The notes: generated from the letters alone by a model not told the origin. A DNA stretch of 64,000 bases from Petrimonas sp. (GCA_012839475.1 DUNG01000016.1:147507-211506); one strand, 5' to 3'; shown: positions 1-9,968, counted from the first letter of the stretch. Numbers and translations: made by a program.

Positions 1-107
1 GAAAACACTTCCCGGCGGTGAACGCCTCGTTTGTCCTGCCCCTCATATGTTTTGTCGTGGTGGGCTGGTTCGGAACGCGCACGTACAAAAGGGGTAAGAG
101 AAGCTGA
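1..107 (+). CDS. C-terminal end of a sugar MFS transporter (partial)
   Basis: An open frame enters at the left edge (codons begin at base 3) and stops with TGA at 105-107. The 34 visible residues contain one hydrophobic helix (SFVLPLICFVVVGWFG) followed by a short basic cytoplasmic tail (TYKRGKRS). This is the way the last membrane helix of FucP/GluP-type sugar:proton symporters of the major facilitator superfamily ends. Only the tail is in the window, so the family call is an inference. Its position just upstream of a SusC/SusD/GH3 locus fits import of the sugar released by that locus. Confidence 0.45.
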   Translation, partial: KHFPAVNASFVLPLICFVVVGWFGTRTYKRGKRS

Positions 108-382
108 AACCGTAAGGTGACCCTACTTAAAAGGGAACACGTTTAAAGAGAACCACGCTTAGAATATTCACGAGAATATACAGGGTTTATTGTTCGCTGG
201 CTTGACCTCAGGCTGACGGGTTAATTTAATGAATCAACCTGTAAGTTTAACATTTAGCCATTAAATAATTCAATAATTTAATATATTAGCTTGGTAAATT
301 TTAAATAGGCTATTTTTGTCGCATATCTGATTTATTTATAAAACAGATTGATTTGACACACTAACTAAAACAGAAGTGAAGA
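108..382 (+). other. Intergenic leader of the susC operon
   Basis: This is a 275-bp non-coding stretch between the MFS tail and susC, strongly AT-rich over its second half. It holds a short hairpin (TATTC/GAATA near 167-180) and the promoter box noted separately. No tRNA, repeat or small gene is recognised. Confidence 0.5.
311..318 (+). promoter_or_regulatory. Putative Bacteroidota -7 box for susC
   Basis: TATTTTTG matches the TAnnTTTG -7 consensus of the Bacteroidota primary sigma factor. TTG at 291-293 lies 17 bp upstream and could be a poor -33 element. Transcription would begin near 325, giving a leader of about 58 nt before the susC ATG. Confidence 0.45.
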
Positions 383-3300
383 ATGAAAAAAAGTAATTTG
401 ATCAAGTGGAAAGGATTGTTTTTCACCTTTGCGTGGATGTTGTCTTTGGCGATGTTCGCGCAAAACATCACCGTGAGGGGTACCGTCCTCGACGCGTATA
501 ACGAACCGGTGATTGGTGGGACAGTCATCGAGGCGGGGAACCCGTCTCATGGAACCATTACCGATATTGACGGTAACTACGTGATTAGCGATGTTCCATC
601 CAACGCGTCCCTGCAGTTCAGCTACGTGGGGATGAAAACCCAAGTTGTCCCCATCAACGGGAGAACCACCATCGACGTGGTACTTGAAACCGACTCCGAG
701 ATACTGGATGAGCTGGTAGTAACGGCGTTAGGTATGAAGCGCGCGGAGAAGGCCCTGGGTTACGCCGTTACCGAACTGAAGGGCGACGAGTTGGTCACGA
801 ACATCATCAACCCCGTGGCCGCCCTGCAAGGGAAGGTGGCGGGCGTTGAAATCGCCCAATCAGACGGTGGCATGTTCGGATCGACCAAGATACTGATTCG
901 CGGGTCGTCCACCCTGGGGAAAAATAACCAGCCCATCTACGTGGTAGATGGCGTGATCCTCGACAACGCCATATCCAACTCGGGCGATGCCGACTGGAGT
1001 CAATCGGCCAACGACTACGGTAACGAGCTCAAGAACCTGAACCCGCAAGACTTCGCGACGGTATCGGTCCTGAAAGGTGCCGCCGCGACGGCGTTGTACG
1101 GCTCCAGGGGACTCAACGGCGCGGTGGTGATCACCACCAAGAGTGGACAGGCACGGGAGGGCCTTGGCATACAAGTTTCACAAACCTTTGGTACCGACTA
1201 CGTCTACAAGCAACCGAGGATGCAAAACGTGTATGGCGATGGCGGGATGGCGGGTTACGTGAATTATGGAGCAACCAAGCCTGACGGCTCCTACTACATT
1301 TTCGACAACCAAAGGCAGTTCATGTTGAACGCGGAAGGCAAGCCCTCGCACATGGGACCACGGCAAGGACTCGGTTACGGTCCCGCCTTCGACGGTTCGC
1401 AAGTGGAGTACTACGACAAGACCTACAGGCCCTACTTGCCGGTGAAAAACAACTTCAAGAACACCTATGACTTAGGATTTAACTCCAACACCAACGTGGC
1501 CATCAGCGGCGGAAACGAGCGAACCACGTTCTACAGCTCGCTGGGTCACCTGTACAGCCAGGGCACGCTGCCTAACAACGACTTCAGGAGGTTGTCCCTG
1601 TTGACGAAGGCTTCGCACGACATCACCGACCGGGTGAACCTCGAGGCCTCGCTCTCGTTCGCCAACTCCATGCCGAGAAACGCCCAGCCCAATATTGGTG
1701 AGTTCTTTGTAGACGGAACCTGGTCCCGCGCCTATGACCCCGACCTGCTGAAAAACAAGTACAAGGGAGAACACGGCGGGCTGGCAAACACATCGTACGG
1801 GGACATCTACGGATCGATACCGGGAAGAGGCGTGTGGTGGAGCATTTACGAAAACGATTACAGGAGAAAAGAGACTTCGGTACGTCCCGCGTTAACACTG
1901 CGGACAAAGCTAACCAACTGGTTGGATTTCACCCTCGAGGGGATTTACAACTACTACTACACGCGGGATGAGAACAAGCAGCTGGGTTCGGGGTACGCCA
2001 ACGATGGCGGCTACTACTCGCTCTCGCAATACACGAAAGAGCAGACCAACCTTTACGGGACTTTAAACGCCCTGCACTCGTTCGGCGATTGGACCGTGAG
2101 CGGCTTCCTACGGGGTGAGTTCTTCAACACCATTGAACAGTACAACCGCCAAAACACCAACGGGGGATTGGTCGTGCCCGGGCAGTACTTCATCGGCAAC
2201 TCGAAAGAGAACGTGGGCTACGACGGGTACATAGGTGGAGAAAAAAGAATGTACTCCATCTCCTCGCAAGTGAGCGCGAGCTGGGGCGATCAGATCTTCG
2301 TGGACGTAACGGGACGTAACGACTGGTCATCGGCACTGGTCTACTCGAACGCAACCGGTACCTTCTCCTACTTCTACCCCTCGGTATCGGGATCGTGGTT
2401 GGTGAACAACACGTTTGATATGCCCAACTGGATTGACCTGCTGAAGGTACGCGGTTCATGGGCGCAAGTGGGGAACGACACCAGCCCCTACATCATCAAC
2501 ACCGCCTACTCTATCGGTACCTCCAGCACGTTGAACGGGAAAACCTATTCGCTGGATCTCCCCTCCACGGTGTACGACGCCCACCTGAAGCCGGAACGCA
2601 AGAACGCGTGGGAGGTGGGTATCGACTGGCGCATCCTCAATAACCGGATTAACCTCGACGTGGCCTACTACAAGGAGAATACCTACAACCAGATCATGTC
2701 GATCAAGGTACCCTACGTTTCAGGGATCAGCAACCAGTACATCAACGCGGGGAACATCCAGAACCAGGGGATCGAGGTGCTCCTCAACACGGTGCCCTAT
2801 AGCAGCCGCGACTGGGAGTGGAGCCTCGACTTCACCTACACCAGGAACGAAAACAAGATCATCTCGCTCCACGAAAACGTGGCCGACTGGATCAACCTGG
2901 ATGGCTCACCCGATTACGGGAACTACAGGATTGGTTCCGTGGCACGAAAAGGTGAATCATACGGGATCCTGATGTCTGACTCGAAGAAAGCGATCGACGA
3001 GAAAACGGGATTGCCCATCCTGGGGTGGTCGGATTCTCGCAGGTTCGCCTTCTACCGCCGCAGCGGGAAGATGGAGATCGTTGGTTCCATGATACCCGAC
3101 TTCCTCGGATCGGTGGCTACCGGGCTGAGGTATAAGAATTGGAACTTGCGGGCCCTGTTCGACATGCGGTTTGGCGGGATGGTGGCCTCCTACGGCTCAC
3201 GGTACGGAACGGCCTACGGCTTCACGGAAAAGTCCCTGAAATACTCGTCACCCGAGTACGGAGGACTTACCTGGACTTCCAAATTCGATAACATGACCTA

Positions 3301-3754
3301 CAGCGACGGACTCATCCCGGAAGGGGTGATCCCGGGGGGTACCAACATCACGCAACCCGATGGAACCCAATACACCGTTGCGGAAGGAGGGGAAACCTAC
3401 CAGGCGCTGTACGACAAAGGGGTAGTAGAACCCACCCACGCGTCAACATGGCACTACTTCACCAACAGCTGGGGTGACGGGGTGGTAAACGACAACTGGG
3501 TCTCCGAGCTGAACTACATCTCGTTGCGAGAGGTAACGCTTAGCTACAGCGTTCCGCAAGACATCGCGAACAAGCTGAAACTGGCCAACTTGAACTTCTC
3601 ACTCACGGGAAGAAACCTGGGCTACCTGCTCAACAACATGCCTAACGGTGAAAACCCGGAGGCGGTGCGAGGCACCTCGGCTTCCGAGTTCCGCGTACGT
3701 ACCTTCTCCCCGTTCACCGCGAACTTCATGTTTACTGTAAACGTTGGATTTTAA
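383..3754 (+). CDS. SusC/RagA-family TonB-linked outer membrane transporter
   Basis: This 1123-aa outer-membrane porin is the TonB-dependent partner of SusD and takes up oligosaccharides or other nutrients bound at the cell surface. The sequence shows a signal peptide (about residues 1-27, ending MFAQ), a carboxypeptidase-regulatory-like domain (about 28-105, with GTVLDAYNEPVIGGTV and ITDIDGNYVI), and a TonB box/plug start at DELVVTALGMKR (about 109). A plug domain with VLKGAAATALYGSRG follows, then a long beta-barrel ending in the aromatic FMFTVNVGF. The length is usual for SusC proteins. It lies 33 bp upstream of susD, so they form an operon. No ECF sigma/anti-sigma or HTCS regulator is in the window. 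The substrate cannot be read from the sequence; the GH3 neighbour suggests beta-linked glycans. Confidence 0.95.
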   Translation: MKKSNLIKWKGLFFTFAWMLSLAMFAQNITVRGTVLDAYNEPVIGGTVIEAGNPSHGTITDIDGNYVISDVPSNASLQFSYVGMKTQVVPINGRTTIDVVLETDSEILDELVVTALGMKRAEKALGYAVTELKGDELVTNIINPVAALQGKVAGVEIAQSDGGMFGSTKILIRGSSTLGKNNQPIYVVDGVILDNAISNSGDADWSQSANDYGNELKNLNPQDFATVSVLKGAAATALYGSRGLNGAVVITTKSGQAREGLGIQVSQTFGTDYVYKQPRMQNVYGDGGMAGYVNYGATKPDGSYYIFDNQRQFMLNAEGKPSHMGPRQGLGYGPAFDGSQVEYYDKTYRPYLPVKNNFKNTYDLGFNSNTNVAISGGNERTTFYSSLGHLYSQGTLPNNDFRRLSLLTKASHDITDRVNLEASLSFANSMPRNAQPNIGEFFVDGTWSRAYDPDLLKNKYKGEHGGLANTSYGDIYGSIPGRGVWWSIYENDYRRKETSVRPALTLRTKLTNWLDFTLEGIYNYYYTRDENKQLGSGYANDGGYYSLSQYTKEQTNLYGTLNALHSFGDWTVSGFLRGEFFNTIEQYNRQNTNGGLVVPGQYFIGNSKENVGYDGYIGGEKRMYSISSQVSASWGDQIFVDVTGRNDWSSALVYSNATGTFSYFYPSVSGSWLVNNTFDMPNWIDLLKVRGSWAQVGNDTSPYIINTAYSIGTSSTLNGKTYSLDLPSTVYDAHLKPERKNAWEVGIDWRILNNRINLDVAYYKENTYNQIMSIKVPYVSGISNQYINAGNIQNQGIEVLLNTVPYSSRDWEWSLDFTYTRNENKIISLHENVADWINLDGSPDYGNYRIGSVARKGESYGILMSDSKKAIDEKTGLPILGWSDSRRFAFYRRSGKMEIVGSMIPDFLGSVATGLRYKNWNLRALFDMRFGGMVASYGSRYGTAYGFTEKSLKYSSPEYGGLTWTSKFDNMTYSDGLIPEGVIPGGTNITQPDGTQYTVAEGGETYQALYDKGVVEPTHASTWHYFTNSWGDGVVNDNWVSELNYISLREVTLSYSVPQDIANKLKLANLNFSLTGRNLGYLLNNMPNGENPEAVRGTSASEFRVRTFSPFTANFMFTVNVGF

Positions 3755-3787
3755 GGATATAGACATTTATTCAAACCATATAAAACG

Positions 3788-5677
3788 ATGAAAAAAATAA
3801 AATACATTGCAACCATATTCCTGAGTGGATTGCTGCTGATCACCGCGAGCTGCAGTGATGAGATGGCGAAGATTAACTCCAATCCTTCTCAGGTTACCGA
3901 GGCAAATATCTCCTACCTGTTTGCACAAGCGGTATTTAACTTTGAGCCGGCGGGGTACTTGCTGTGGTATTACAACGCGCCCATGACCTTCAGGTGGAGC
4001 CAAATGGGCGTTCCCACGGGAGGTTACACCTCGCTCTTCACGCAGACAACCGCCACGGGTGACCAGGGAGGGCAGTATATAAACGTGCTGAAATACGCGC
4101 GGGACATCGAGGACGTTAGGTCGAACATGGAACCCGAAGAGGCGGCCAAGTACGCGAATATCGCGGCGTGCGTAGACGTGCTGACTGTCTACCTGGGAAT
4201 CTTTGACAGCGACATGTATGGCGACCGCCCCTTTACCGAAGCCGCCATGGCACGGTACGGCGGAACGCTTACCCCGCGCTACGACAAGATAAAAGACCTC
4301 TACGACCTGTGGCTAACCATGCTGGACGACGCGGCCAACACCCTCGCCAACTCGACAGACCAGACATTCCCGCCCAACCAGGACGTGGTGTACAAGGGCG
4401 ATGTGGCCAAATGGGCTAAGCTGGCCAACTCACTGAAGCTGAAGATCGCCGCACGGCTCATCTCGCAAGACCGGGCAAAAGCGCTGACGATAGCTTCGCA
4501 AGTAGCCTCCTCGCCAGTGGGCGTGTTGGACGGAAGCCAAGATGACTTCCTCTTTAACAAGGCAAACGCCATCACCAGAGACGACGGGGATAAGGTGTAC
4601 CACTGGAACCAGGGGTTCATGAACAGTACCGCTGCCAGCCAGCGGGTAATGGACTTCATGCTCAAAAACCAGGACCCGAGGGTTCGCTTCTTCTACCGGA
4701 AGAACGGATGGAACTCAACCATCGTGCAAGGATTTTTTGATCAGGGCAAAGAGATCCCCTCCTACATCCTGGAAAACGTGAACTACAGCGAAGAAGAGGG
4801 TAAAAAAACCTTCGAGTCGTGGAAGGGATTGGGCGAACCATGGGTTCGTTACTACGGGTTACCCGTGGAGATGGACGCCGCGCAAGACGCGGAGACCTAT
4901 GGCGACTACTTTGACTACTCTAACCGCTCGAAACTAAGAATCGGGGACGCGGAAAAGATCTTTACACCCTTCTCGGGATTCCAAAACGAGATGATTATCG
5001 GGCGTGTAGACTTCACGTTGCCCACCCTCCCCGAGGGACCGGTTATCCAGGACCTGGACGACAACCCTTGGTACGGCATGTACATGTCTACCTCGGAGGT
5101 AAACCTCTACTTGGCGGAGTTCAAGCTACTCGGAGCCAACCTGCCCCTAAGTGCCTCGGACTACTTCAACAAGGCGCTAAAAGCGTCGGTAGAGGAGTAT
5201 GACAGGCTGGCGGAACTGAACAAGATCCCCTACTACGGCAAGACCTACGATTACGACCCGCACGAAAAGGTTATCGACTTGCAGGAGGGCGAGATTGAAA
5301 CGATGATGGAAAACAGCGATTACCAGCTGACCGGTGACGCGGCACTAGACCTGGAGAAGGTGTACGTTCAGCAGCTGCTGCACTTCACCTTGTACCCGAA
5401 CGAGCAGTTTGTAACGGTTCGCCGATCGGGCGTGCCCAAAACCAACTCCACGTTGATCGCGTGGGAGAACTTCCCCAACGTTCCCAATAACGCGATCCCG
5501 CGCCGGTTCGAGGTGAGTGACCCATCGAAAACCGACCTGATGTACCAGATCCTGGTCGACGCGTACCAATCGCAAGGGTTTACCCCGGGCTCAAGCCAGG
5601 ATGGCACCCTGCTGAACGCCGAAAGGGTTTGGCAAGACATCAACGCCCCGCAATTTGGGGAGGGCCCGAGACAGTAA
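3788..5677 (+). CDS. SusD/RagB-family surface glycan-binding lipoprotein
   Basis: This 629-aa surface lipoprotein would cap the SusC channel and deliver ligand. Residues 1-22 form a lipoprotein signal peptide with lipobox ITASC, so Cys22 would be lipidated; SDE follows it. The early stretch (KINSNPSQVTEANISYLFAQAVF) and the helix-rich middle (TYLGIFDSDMYGDRPFTEA, KWAKLANSLKLKIAARL) are typical of the SusD-like_2 branch, whose helices form TPR-like pairs. The C-terminal part with QQLLHFTLYPNEQFVTVRRSG is also usual for this group. It follows susC by 33 bp and ends just before a 13-bp perfect stem-loop. The ligand is unknown. Confidence 0.93.
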   Translation: MKKIKYIATIFLSGLLLITASCSDEMAKINSNPSQVTEANISYLFAQAVFNFEPAGYLLWYYNAPMTFRWSQMGVPTGGYTSLFTQTTATGDQGGQYINVLKYARDIEDVRSNMEPEEAAKYANIAACVDVLTVYLGIFDSDMYGDRPFTEAAMARYGGTLTPRYDKIKDLYDLWLTMLDDAANTLANSTDQTFPPNQDVVYKGDVAKWAKLANSLKLKIAARLISQDRAKALTIASQVASSPVGVLDGSQDDFLFNKANAITRDDGDKVYHWNQGFMNSTAASQRVMDFMLKNQDPRVRFFYRKNGWNSTIVQGFFDQGKEIPSYILENVNYSEEEGKKTFESWKGLGEPWVRYYGLPVEMDAAQDAETYGDYFDYSNRSKLRIGDAEKIFTPFSGFQNEMIIGRVDFTLPTLPEGPVIQDLDDNPWYGMYMSTSEVNLYLAEFKLLGANLPLSASDYFNKALKASVEEYDRLAELNKIPYYGKTYDYDPHEKVIDLQEGEIETMMENSDYQLTGDAALDLEKVYVQQLLHFTLYPNEQFVTVRRSGVPKTNSTLIAWENFPNVPNNAIPRRFEVSDPSKTDLMYQILVDAYQSQGFTPGSSQDGTLLNAERVWQDINAPQFGEGPRQ

Positions 5678-5699
5678 CCGTTTCAACCCTTTATTGAAC

Positions 5700-5735
5700 A
5701 TCAGAGCCGGTATAGTACCGGCTCTGATCTTCTTG
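5700..5735 (+). terminator. Stem-loop after susD
   Basis: A perfect 13-bp stem (5700-5712 pairing with 5716-5728) with a 3-nt TAG loop lies 23 bp after the susD stop and is followed by CTTCTTGTTT, a weak U-tract. It is probably a terminator or an mRNA-stabilising processing point that would separate the abundant susCD message from the GH3 gene downstream. Confidence 0.75.
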
Positions 5736-5853
5736 TTTAACGCGCTATTCCGACAACAGGACAACGAGCGTACACGTCAAGCCGGTACCTGCCCGTTAGC
5801 CCTCTGCGCGTTACTTTGAAAACAGCACAACAACTGTAAACAGGTAAGTGTAC

Positions 5854-8838
5854 ATGAACAGGAAAAAACAAGCAATACTCACCTTAACCCTGGCCTTCCT
5901 CACCCTGGCCCCCGCGGCAAACGCCCAGAAAAAGAGGATGTTACTGTACAACGAGTACGGCAGGGGGATCGTGTTGATGAAAAACGGGGCGGAAATTCAG
6001 GCGGAGCTGAACTACGACACCGCCAACAAAAACATGATGTACCTGCAGGGGGGCGATGAGATGATCCTGGTGAACGCCCACGAGGTGGACACGGTCTACA
6101 TCGGCGATGGGAAGTTTATCCCCCTCAACGAGCGCTTCATGGAGGTGGTGGAATTGGCCAACGGGAAGGGCTTTATCGATTGGGCGCTTAGACTGCAACA
6201 CCGGGGCAATAGGGGCGCCTACGGCCAAATCACGCAGAACAAGGTTGAGACCATTAACACGGCCTACTGGACACACCGGAAGTACAAACCGGAAACGGCC
6301 GAGGTGCTGGAAATGAGAAACAACAACGAGTACGGGTTCTTCAGGGATGGAGTGCCACTACAGTTTAAAAACGAGAAAGAGCTGGTCAGGCATTTCCCAA
6401 ACCACGGGGATGCGATCAGGGGATTCATCAAAGAGAAACGGGTGGATTTCAAAAAGGTGAACGATGTGCTCGAGGTATTGAATTACTGTTTGCAACAAGG
6501 GTTCGTGCATGAACGGTCACACGGGCACGACTGGCCAGAAGTGAGAGAAGCAGGGCCAACGGCTTCCCCGGCAGAAGCATCCACCGACGAGCGGGTGAGG
6601 GAGTTACTCGGTAAAATGACGACGGAGGAGAAGATTGGCCAACTCTGCTGCCCCACCGGATGGGAAATGTACACCAAAACAGACGATGGCAACGTGGTGC
6701 CCTCGCAACTGTTCAAGGAGCGGATGAAAACGATGCCCGTGGGAGGCTTTTGGGCCACGCTACGGGCCGACCCGTGGACACGGAAAACGTTGCTGACGGG
6801 GCTTACCCCGGAGCTGGCAGCCAACGCGCTCAACCAACTGCAGAAGCATGCCGTGGAAAATACCCGGCTGGGTATCCCCCTCTTTTTCGCCGAGGAGTGC
6901 ATGCATGGCCATATGGCCATCGGGACCACCGTCTTCCCTACCGGATTGGCACAAGGAAGCAGCTGGAACCCCGGGCTTATCCAAGAGATGGCAGAAGCGA
7001 TCGCGCTGGAAGGCAGGCTGCAGGGAGCACATATTGGCTACGGGCCTATCCTGGACCTGGCCAGGGAACCGCGCTGGTCAAGGGTGGAAGAGACGTTTGG
7101 CGAAGACCCGGTGCTGACGGCAAAGATAGGGGCTGCTTTCATCCGTGGATTACAGGGAGATGACACCGGTGACGGGCGTCACCTATACGCTACCCCGAAG
7201 CATTTTGCAGCCTACGGGGTACCGCTCGGGGGGCACAACGGCCAAAACGCCACCATCGGTTCCAGGGATCTCTTCTCTAACCACCTGGAGCCCTTCCGGG
7301 TTGCCGTGGAGACCGGAGCCAAAACCCTGATGACCTCCTACAACGCCATCGATGGCATTCCGGCCACCGCCCACCGTTTCCTGCTTAAGGATGTCTTGCG
7401 CGACGAGTGGGGATTCAACGGGTTTGTCTTCTCCGACCTTGGCAGTATCGAAGGTATCGCGGGAACGCACCGCGTGGCTCCCAGCGTGAAGTACGCGGCA
7501 GCCAGGGCGATTCAGGCAGGGGTGGACTGCGACCTGGGTGGAAACGCGTACGGGAGGAACCTCGTGCAAGCGCTGGAGGAGGGACTCGTTACGATGGACG
7601 ATATTGATGCCGCGGTGTCCAATATCCTTCGGTTGAAATTTGAAATGGGGCTCTTCGAGAACCCGTACGTCGACCCCAAGGAGGCGGCCCGACTTGTTAG
7701 AAGTGAAAACCACCGACAGATTGCCCGTGAGGTGGCCCAACAGGGTATCGTGTTGCTAAAGAACGGCGACAACCTGTTGCCGCTATCGAAAGAGATGGGT
7801 TCGATAGCCGTGATCGGTCCCAACGCCGATAATATCTATAACCAACTGGGGGATTACACCGCGCCGCAAGAGGCGGATAACGTGACCACCGTGCTCGATG
7901 GCATCCGGCAAGCGGTGGGTCCTAACACCGTGGTACGCTACGCGAAAGGGTGCGCCATCCGCGATACCACCCAATCCCAAATCCGGGAGGCCGTGGAGGC
8001 AGCGAGGCTGTCAGATGCGATCGTGCTGGTGGTGGGCGGATCGAGCGCCAGAGATTTCAGGACGGAGTACATCGAAACCGGCGCGGCAACCGTTGGCGGA
8101 GACCAGGAGGAGCTCCTGCCGGACATGGAGTCGGGTGAGGGATACGACCGAAGCACGCTCAGCCTCATGGGCGACCAGGAGAAGTTGCTGAACGCGTTGG
8201 CCGACACGGGGAAACCGCTTATCGTGATCTACATCCAGGGGCGACCGCTCAATATGAACAACGCTTCGGAGAAAGCGGATGCCCTGTTAACGGCGTGGTA
8301 CCCGGGGCAAGAGGGTGGGGCCGCCATCGCCGACATCCTTTTTGGTGACTACAACCCCGCCGGTCGCCTCCCCATCTCGATACCCCGATCGGTAGGGCAA
8401 CTGCCCCTCTACTACTCATTGGGGCGACAGTCTAACTACGTGGAAGAGACAAGTGCCCCCCTTTACGCTTTCGGGTACGGGCTGAGCTACACCCACTTCG
8501 GTTACGACAACCTGTCGATCGAACTGGGTCCAGGCCAGGTGAAAATCGCCTGCACCGTGACCAACAGCGGTGACAAGGACGGCGAGGAGGTGGTACAGCT
8601 CTACCTGCGCGACAACGTGAGCTCGGTAGTAACCCCGCCCATCCAGTTGAAAGAGTTTAAAAGGGTGGAAATCAAAAAGGGGGAATCGGAAAGGGTGGAG
8701 TTTACCCTGCCGGTCAACAGCCTATCGCTGTACGATGAGGCGATGCAACGGGTGGTGGAACCCGGGGAGTTCACGGTTATGATCGGAGCTGCCTCGAACG
8801 ACATCCGGCTACAAGACACGTTTTGGATACCCGAATAG
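5854..8838 (+). CDS. Secreted GH3 beta-glucosidase-type hydrolase with extra N-terminal domain
   Basis: This 994-aa enzyme would cleave terminal beta-linked sugars in the periplasm or at the cell surface. ATG 5854 is chosen over the GTG at 5848 because it directly starts MNRKKQ and the signal peptide (to about residue 25, ANAQ). Residues about 25-215 form a domain not found in ordinary GH3 enzymes (starting KKRMLLYNEYGRGIVLMKNG). The GH3 catalytic barrel starts near residue 242 (RVRELLGKMTTEEKIGQL) and shows KHFAAYG (about 449) and the nucleophile motif VFSDLGSIEG (Asp near 528). The second GH3 domain contains GEGYDRSTLSL, and a fibronectin-III-like domain closes the protein (about 880-994). 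It follows susC/susD, so together they look like a minimal polysaccharide utilisation locus. Confidence 0.9.
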   Translation: MNRKKQAILTLTLAFLTLAPAANAQKKRMLLYNEYGRGIVLMKNGAEIQAELNYDTANKNMMYLQGGDEMILVNAHEVDTVYIGDGKFIPLNERFMEVVELANGKGFIDWALRLQHRGNRGAYGQITQNKVETINTAYWTHRKYKPETAEVLEMRNNNEYGFFRDGVPLQFKNEKELVRHFPNHGDAIRGFIKEKRVDFKKVNDVLEVLNYCLQQGFVHERSHGHDWPEVREAGPTASPAEASTDERVRELLGKMTTEEKIGQLCCPTGWEMYTKTDDGNVVPSQLFKERMKTMPVGGFWATLRADPWTRKTLLTGLTPELAANALNQLQKHAVENTRLGIPLFFAEECMHGHMAIGTTVFPTGLAQGSSWNPGLIQEMAEAIALEGRLQGAHIGYGPILDLAREPRWSRVEETFGEDPVLTAKIGAAFIRGLQGDDTGDGRHLYATPKHFAAYGVPLGGHNGQNATIGSRDLFSNHLEPFRVAVETGAKTLMTSYNAIDGIPATAHRFLLKDVLRDEWGFNGFVFSDLGSIEGIAGTHRVAPSVKYAAARAIQAGVDCDLGGNAYGRNLVQALEEGLVTMDDIDAAVSNILRLKFEMGLFENPYVDPKEAARLVRSENHRQIAREVAQQGIVLLKNGDNLLPLSKEMGSIAVIGPNADNIYNQLGDYTAPQEADNVTTVLDGIRQAVGPNTVVRYAKGCAIRDTTQSQIREAVEAARLSDAIVLVVGGSSARDFRTEYIETGAATVGGDQEELLPDMESGEGYDRSTLSLMGDQEKLLNALADTGKPLIVIYIQGRPLNMNNASEKADALLTAWYPGQEGGAAIADILFGDYNPAGRLPISIPRSVGQLPLYYSLGRQSNYVEETSAPLYAFGYGLSYTHFGYDNLSIELGPGQVKIACTVTNSGDKDGEEVVQLYLRDNVSSVVTPPIQLKEFKRVEIKKGESERVEFTLPVNSLSLYDEAMQRVVEPGEFTVMIGAASNDIRLQDTFWIPE

Positions 8839-8852
8839 CAAGCTCGTGTTAA

Positions 8853-9272
8853 TTACAAGCTGTCGTACGGCAACCTCGATAAGCCGTCCGACAGCTTCTC
8901 CACTGCTTCGCGCAACGGTCTGTCCACCATCCCCTTGATCAAGGGATTCATATCGGCCCTCACCGTAACCCTAAGCCGGGTATCGGTTTCGCTTTTACCT
9001 ACCAGTTGTATCCACAGGTAAACGGGAAGGGGAAGCCGTTCTGCTTGAAACTTCAACAGCTTGTTCGGTTGCCGTTCCACCACCCGGAAGGTCACCTCCC
9101 CCACCGGGTTCAACCGGAATGAAACGGTGTCGCCATCGAACGTGAAGTCGCCCATCCCGTCCATGGGGAGCCACTCCTTCACCCGCTCCAGGTTTTGGAG
9201 GTTGGAGAGCACCCCGAAAACGGCGGCATCGCCGTGGGGTATACGCTTCACCTCGCTCACGTATTCAGTCAT
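8853..9272 (-). CDS. SRPBCC (START-like) domain protein
   Basis: This 139-aa single-domain protein has the look of the SRPBCC/polyketide-cyclase fold: an N-terminal strand (EYVSEVKRIPHGDAAVFGVL), a central FTFDGDTVSFRLNPVG hairpin, and a long C-terminal helix (MVDRPLREAVEKLSDGLSRL). These proteins bind hydrophobic ligands, and the ligand here is unknown. The ATG at 9270-9272 overlaps the pyrE stop by one base (TAATG), which decides the start and implies translational coupling. A longer in-frame reading starting inside pyrE is less likely. It converges on the GH3 gene with a 14-bp gap. Confidence 0.8.
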   Translation of the reverse strand: MTEYVSEVKRIPHGDAAVFGVLSNLQNLERVKEWLPMDGMGDFTFDGDTVSFRLNPVGEVTFRVVERQPNKLLKFQAERLPLPVYLWIQLVGKSETDTRLRVTVRADMNPLIKGMVDRPLREAVEKLSDGLSRLPYDSL

Positions 9273-9943
9273 TATTGACTCTTTTTTGTATGCTTTTTCC
9301 CCTGCCGTCCCCAGTTCTCGGGGTCTTCCCGCCACTCTTGTAGCGTGTGCAGATCCGACTCGGCGATGTAATCAATCGCGATCGCCTCATCTAATATGGC
9401 ATCGTAATCGCAAAGCGTGGTCAACTCCACCCGCGCATCGTGCATATTGTCAAGCGACCGTGGGAAACCGTAGGTGAAGATGGCCATCAAGCCCAACACC
9501 TCCGCACCGTTTCGCCGAATCGCATCCACCGCTTTCAGGCTACTACCACCGGTAGAGACGAGATCCTCGATCACCACCACCTTCTGCTTCGGTTTCAGGT
9601 CGCCCTCGATCAGGTTCTCCAGACCGTGCCCTTTCGGGGTAGAACGGACGTACACGAAGGGGAGTCCAAGCAGGTCGGCCACCAACGCCCCGGGGGCAAT
9701 CGCGCCAGTCGCCACCCCGGCGATCGCCTCGGTACGGGGGTACTTCTCCATGATGAGCCGGGCGAACTCCACCTTCACGAAGTTGCGCACGGGAGGGTAC
9801 GACATGATTTTCCGGTTATCGCAATAGATGGGAGACCTCCACCCCGACGCCCAGGTGAACGGGTTGGATGGCTGTAGTTTAACAGCCTTGATTCCCAAAA
9901 GCTTTTCAGCCGTCAGTTTTTTCAATCGTTGCATTTGGTCCAT
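9272..9943 (-). CDS. pyrE: Orotate phosphoribosyltransferase
   Basis: This 223-aa enzyme converts orotate and PRPP to orotidine 5'-monophosphate in pyrimidine synthesis. The substrate-side motif WASGWRSPIYCDNRK lies at about residues 31-45. The PRPP-binding signature VVVIEDLVSTGGSS is at 122-135, and the flexible-loop region is STPKGHG at 101-107. The length is normal, with a short basic tail (QGKKHTKKSQ). ATG 9943 is used; ATG 9934 (MQRLKKL) is an alternative. A TAnnTTTG box lies 18 bp upstream. It is coupled to the SRPBCC gene. Confidence 0.96.
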   Translation of the reverse strand: MDQMQRLKKLTAEKLLGIKAVKLQPSNPFTWASGWRSPIYCDNRKIMSYPPVRNFVKVEFARLIMEKYPRTEAIAGVATGAIAPGALVADLLGLPFVYVRSTPKGHGLENLIEGDLKPKQKVVVIEDLVSTGGSSLKAVDAIRRNGAEVLGLMAIFTYGFPRSLDNMHDARVELTTLCDYDAILDEAIAIDYIAESDLHTLQEWREDPENWGRQGKKHTKKSQ

Positions 9944-9960
9944 TATTTAACGTGACGGTA

Positions 9961-9968
9961 CAAAAATA
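9961..9968 (-). promoter_or_regulatory. Putative -7 box for pyrE
   Basis: Read on the minus strand this is TATTTTTG, matching TAnnTTTG. Transcription would start near 9955, giving a very short leader to the pyrE ATG. No clear -33 element is seen. Confidence 0.45.
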
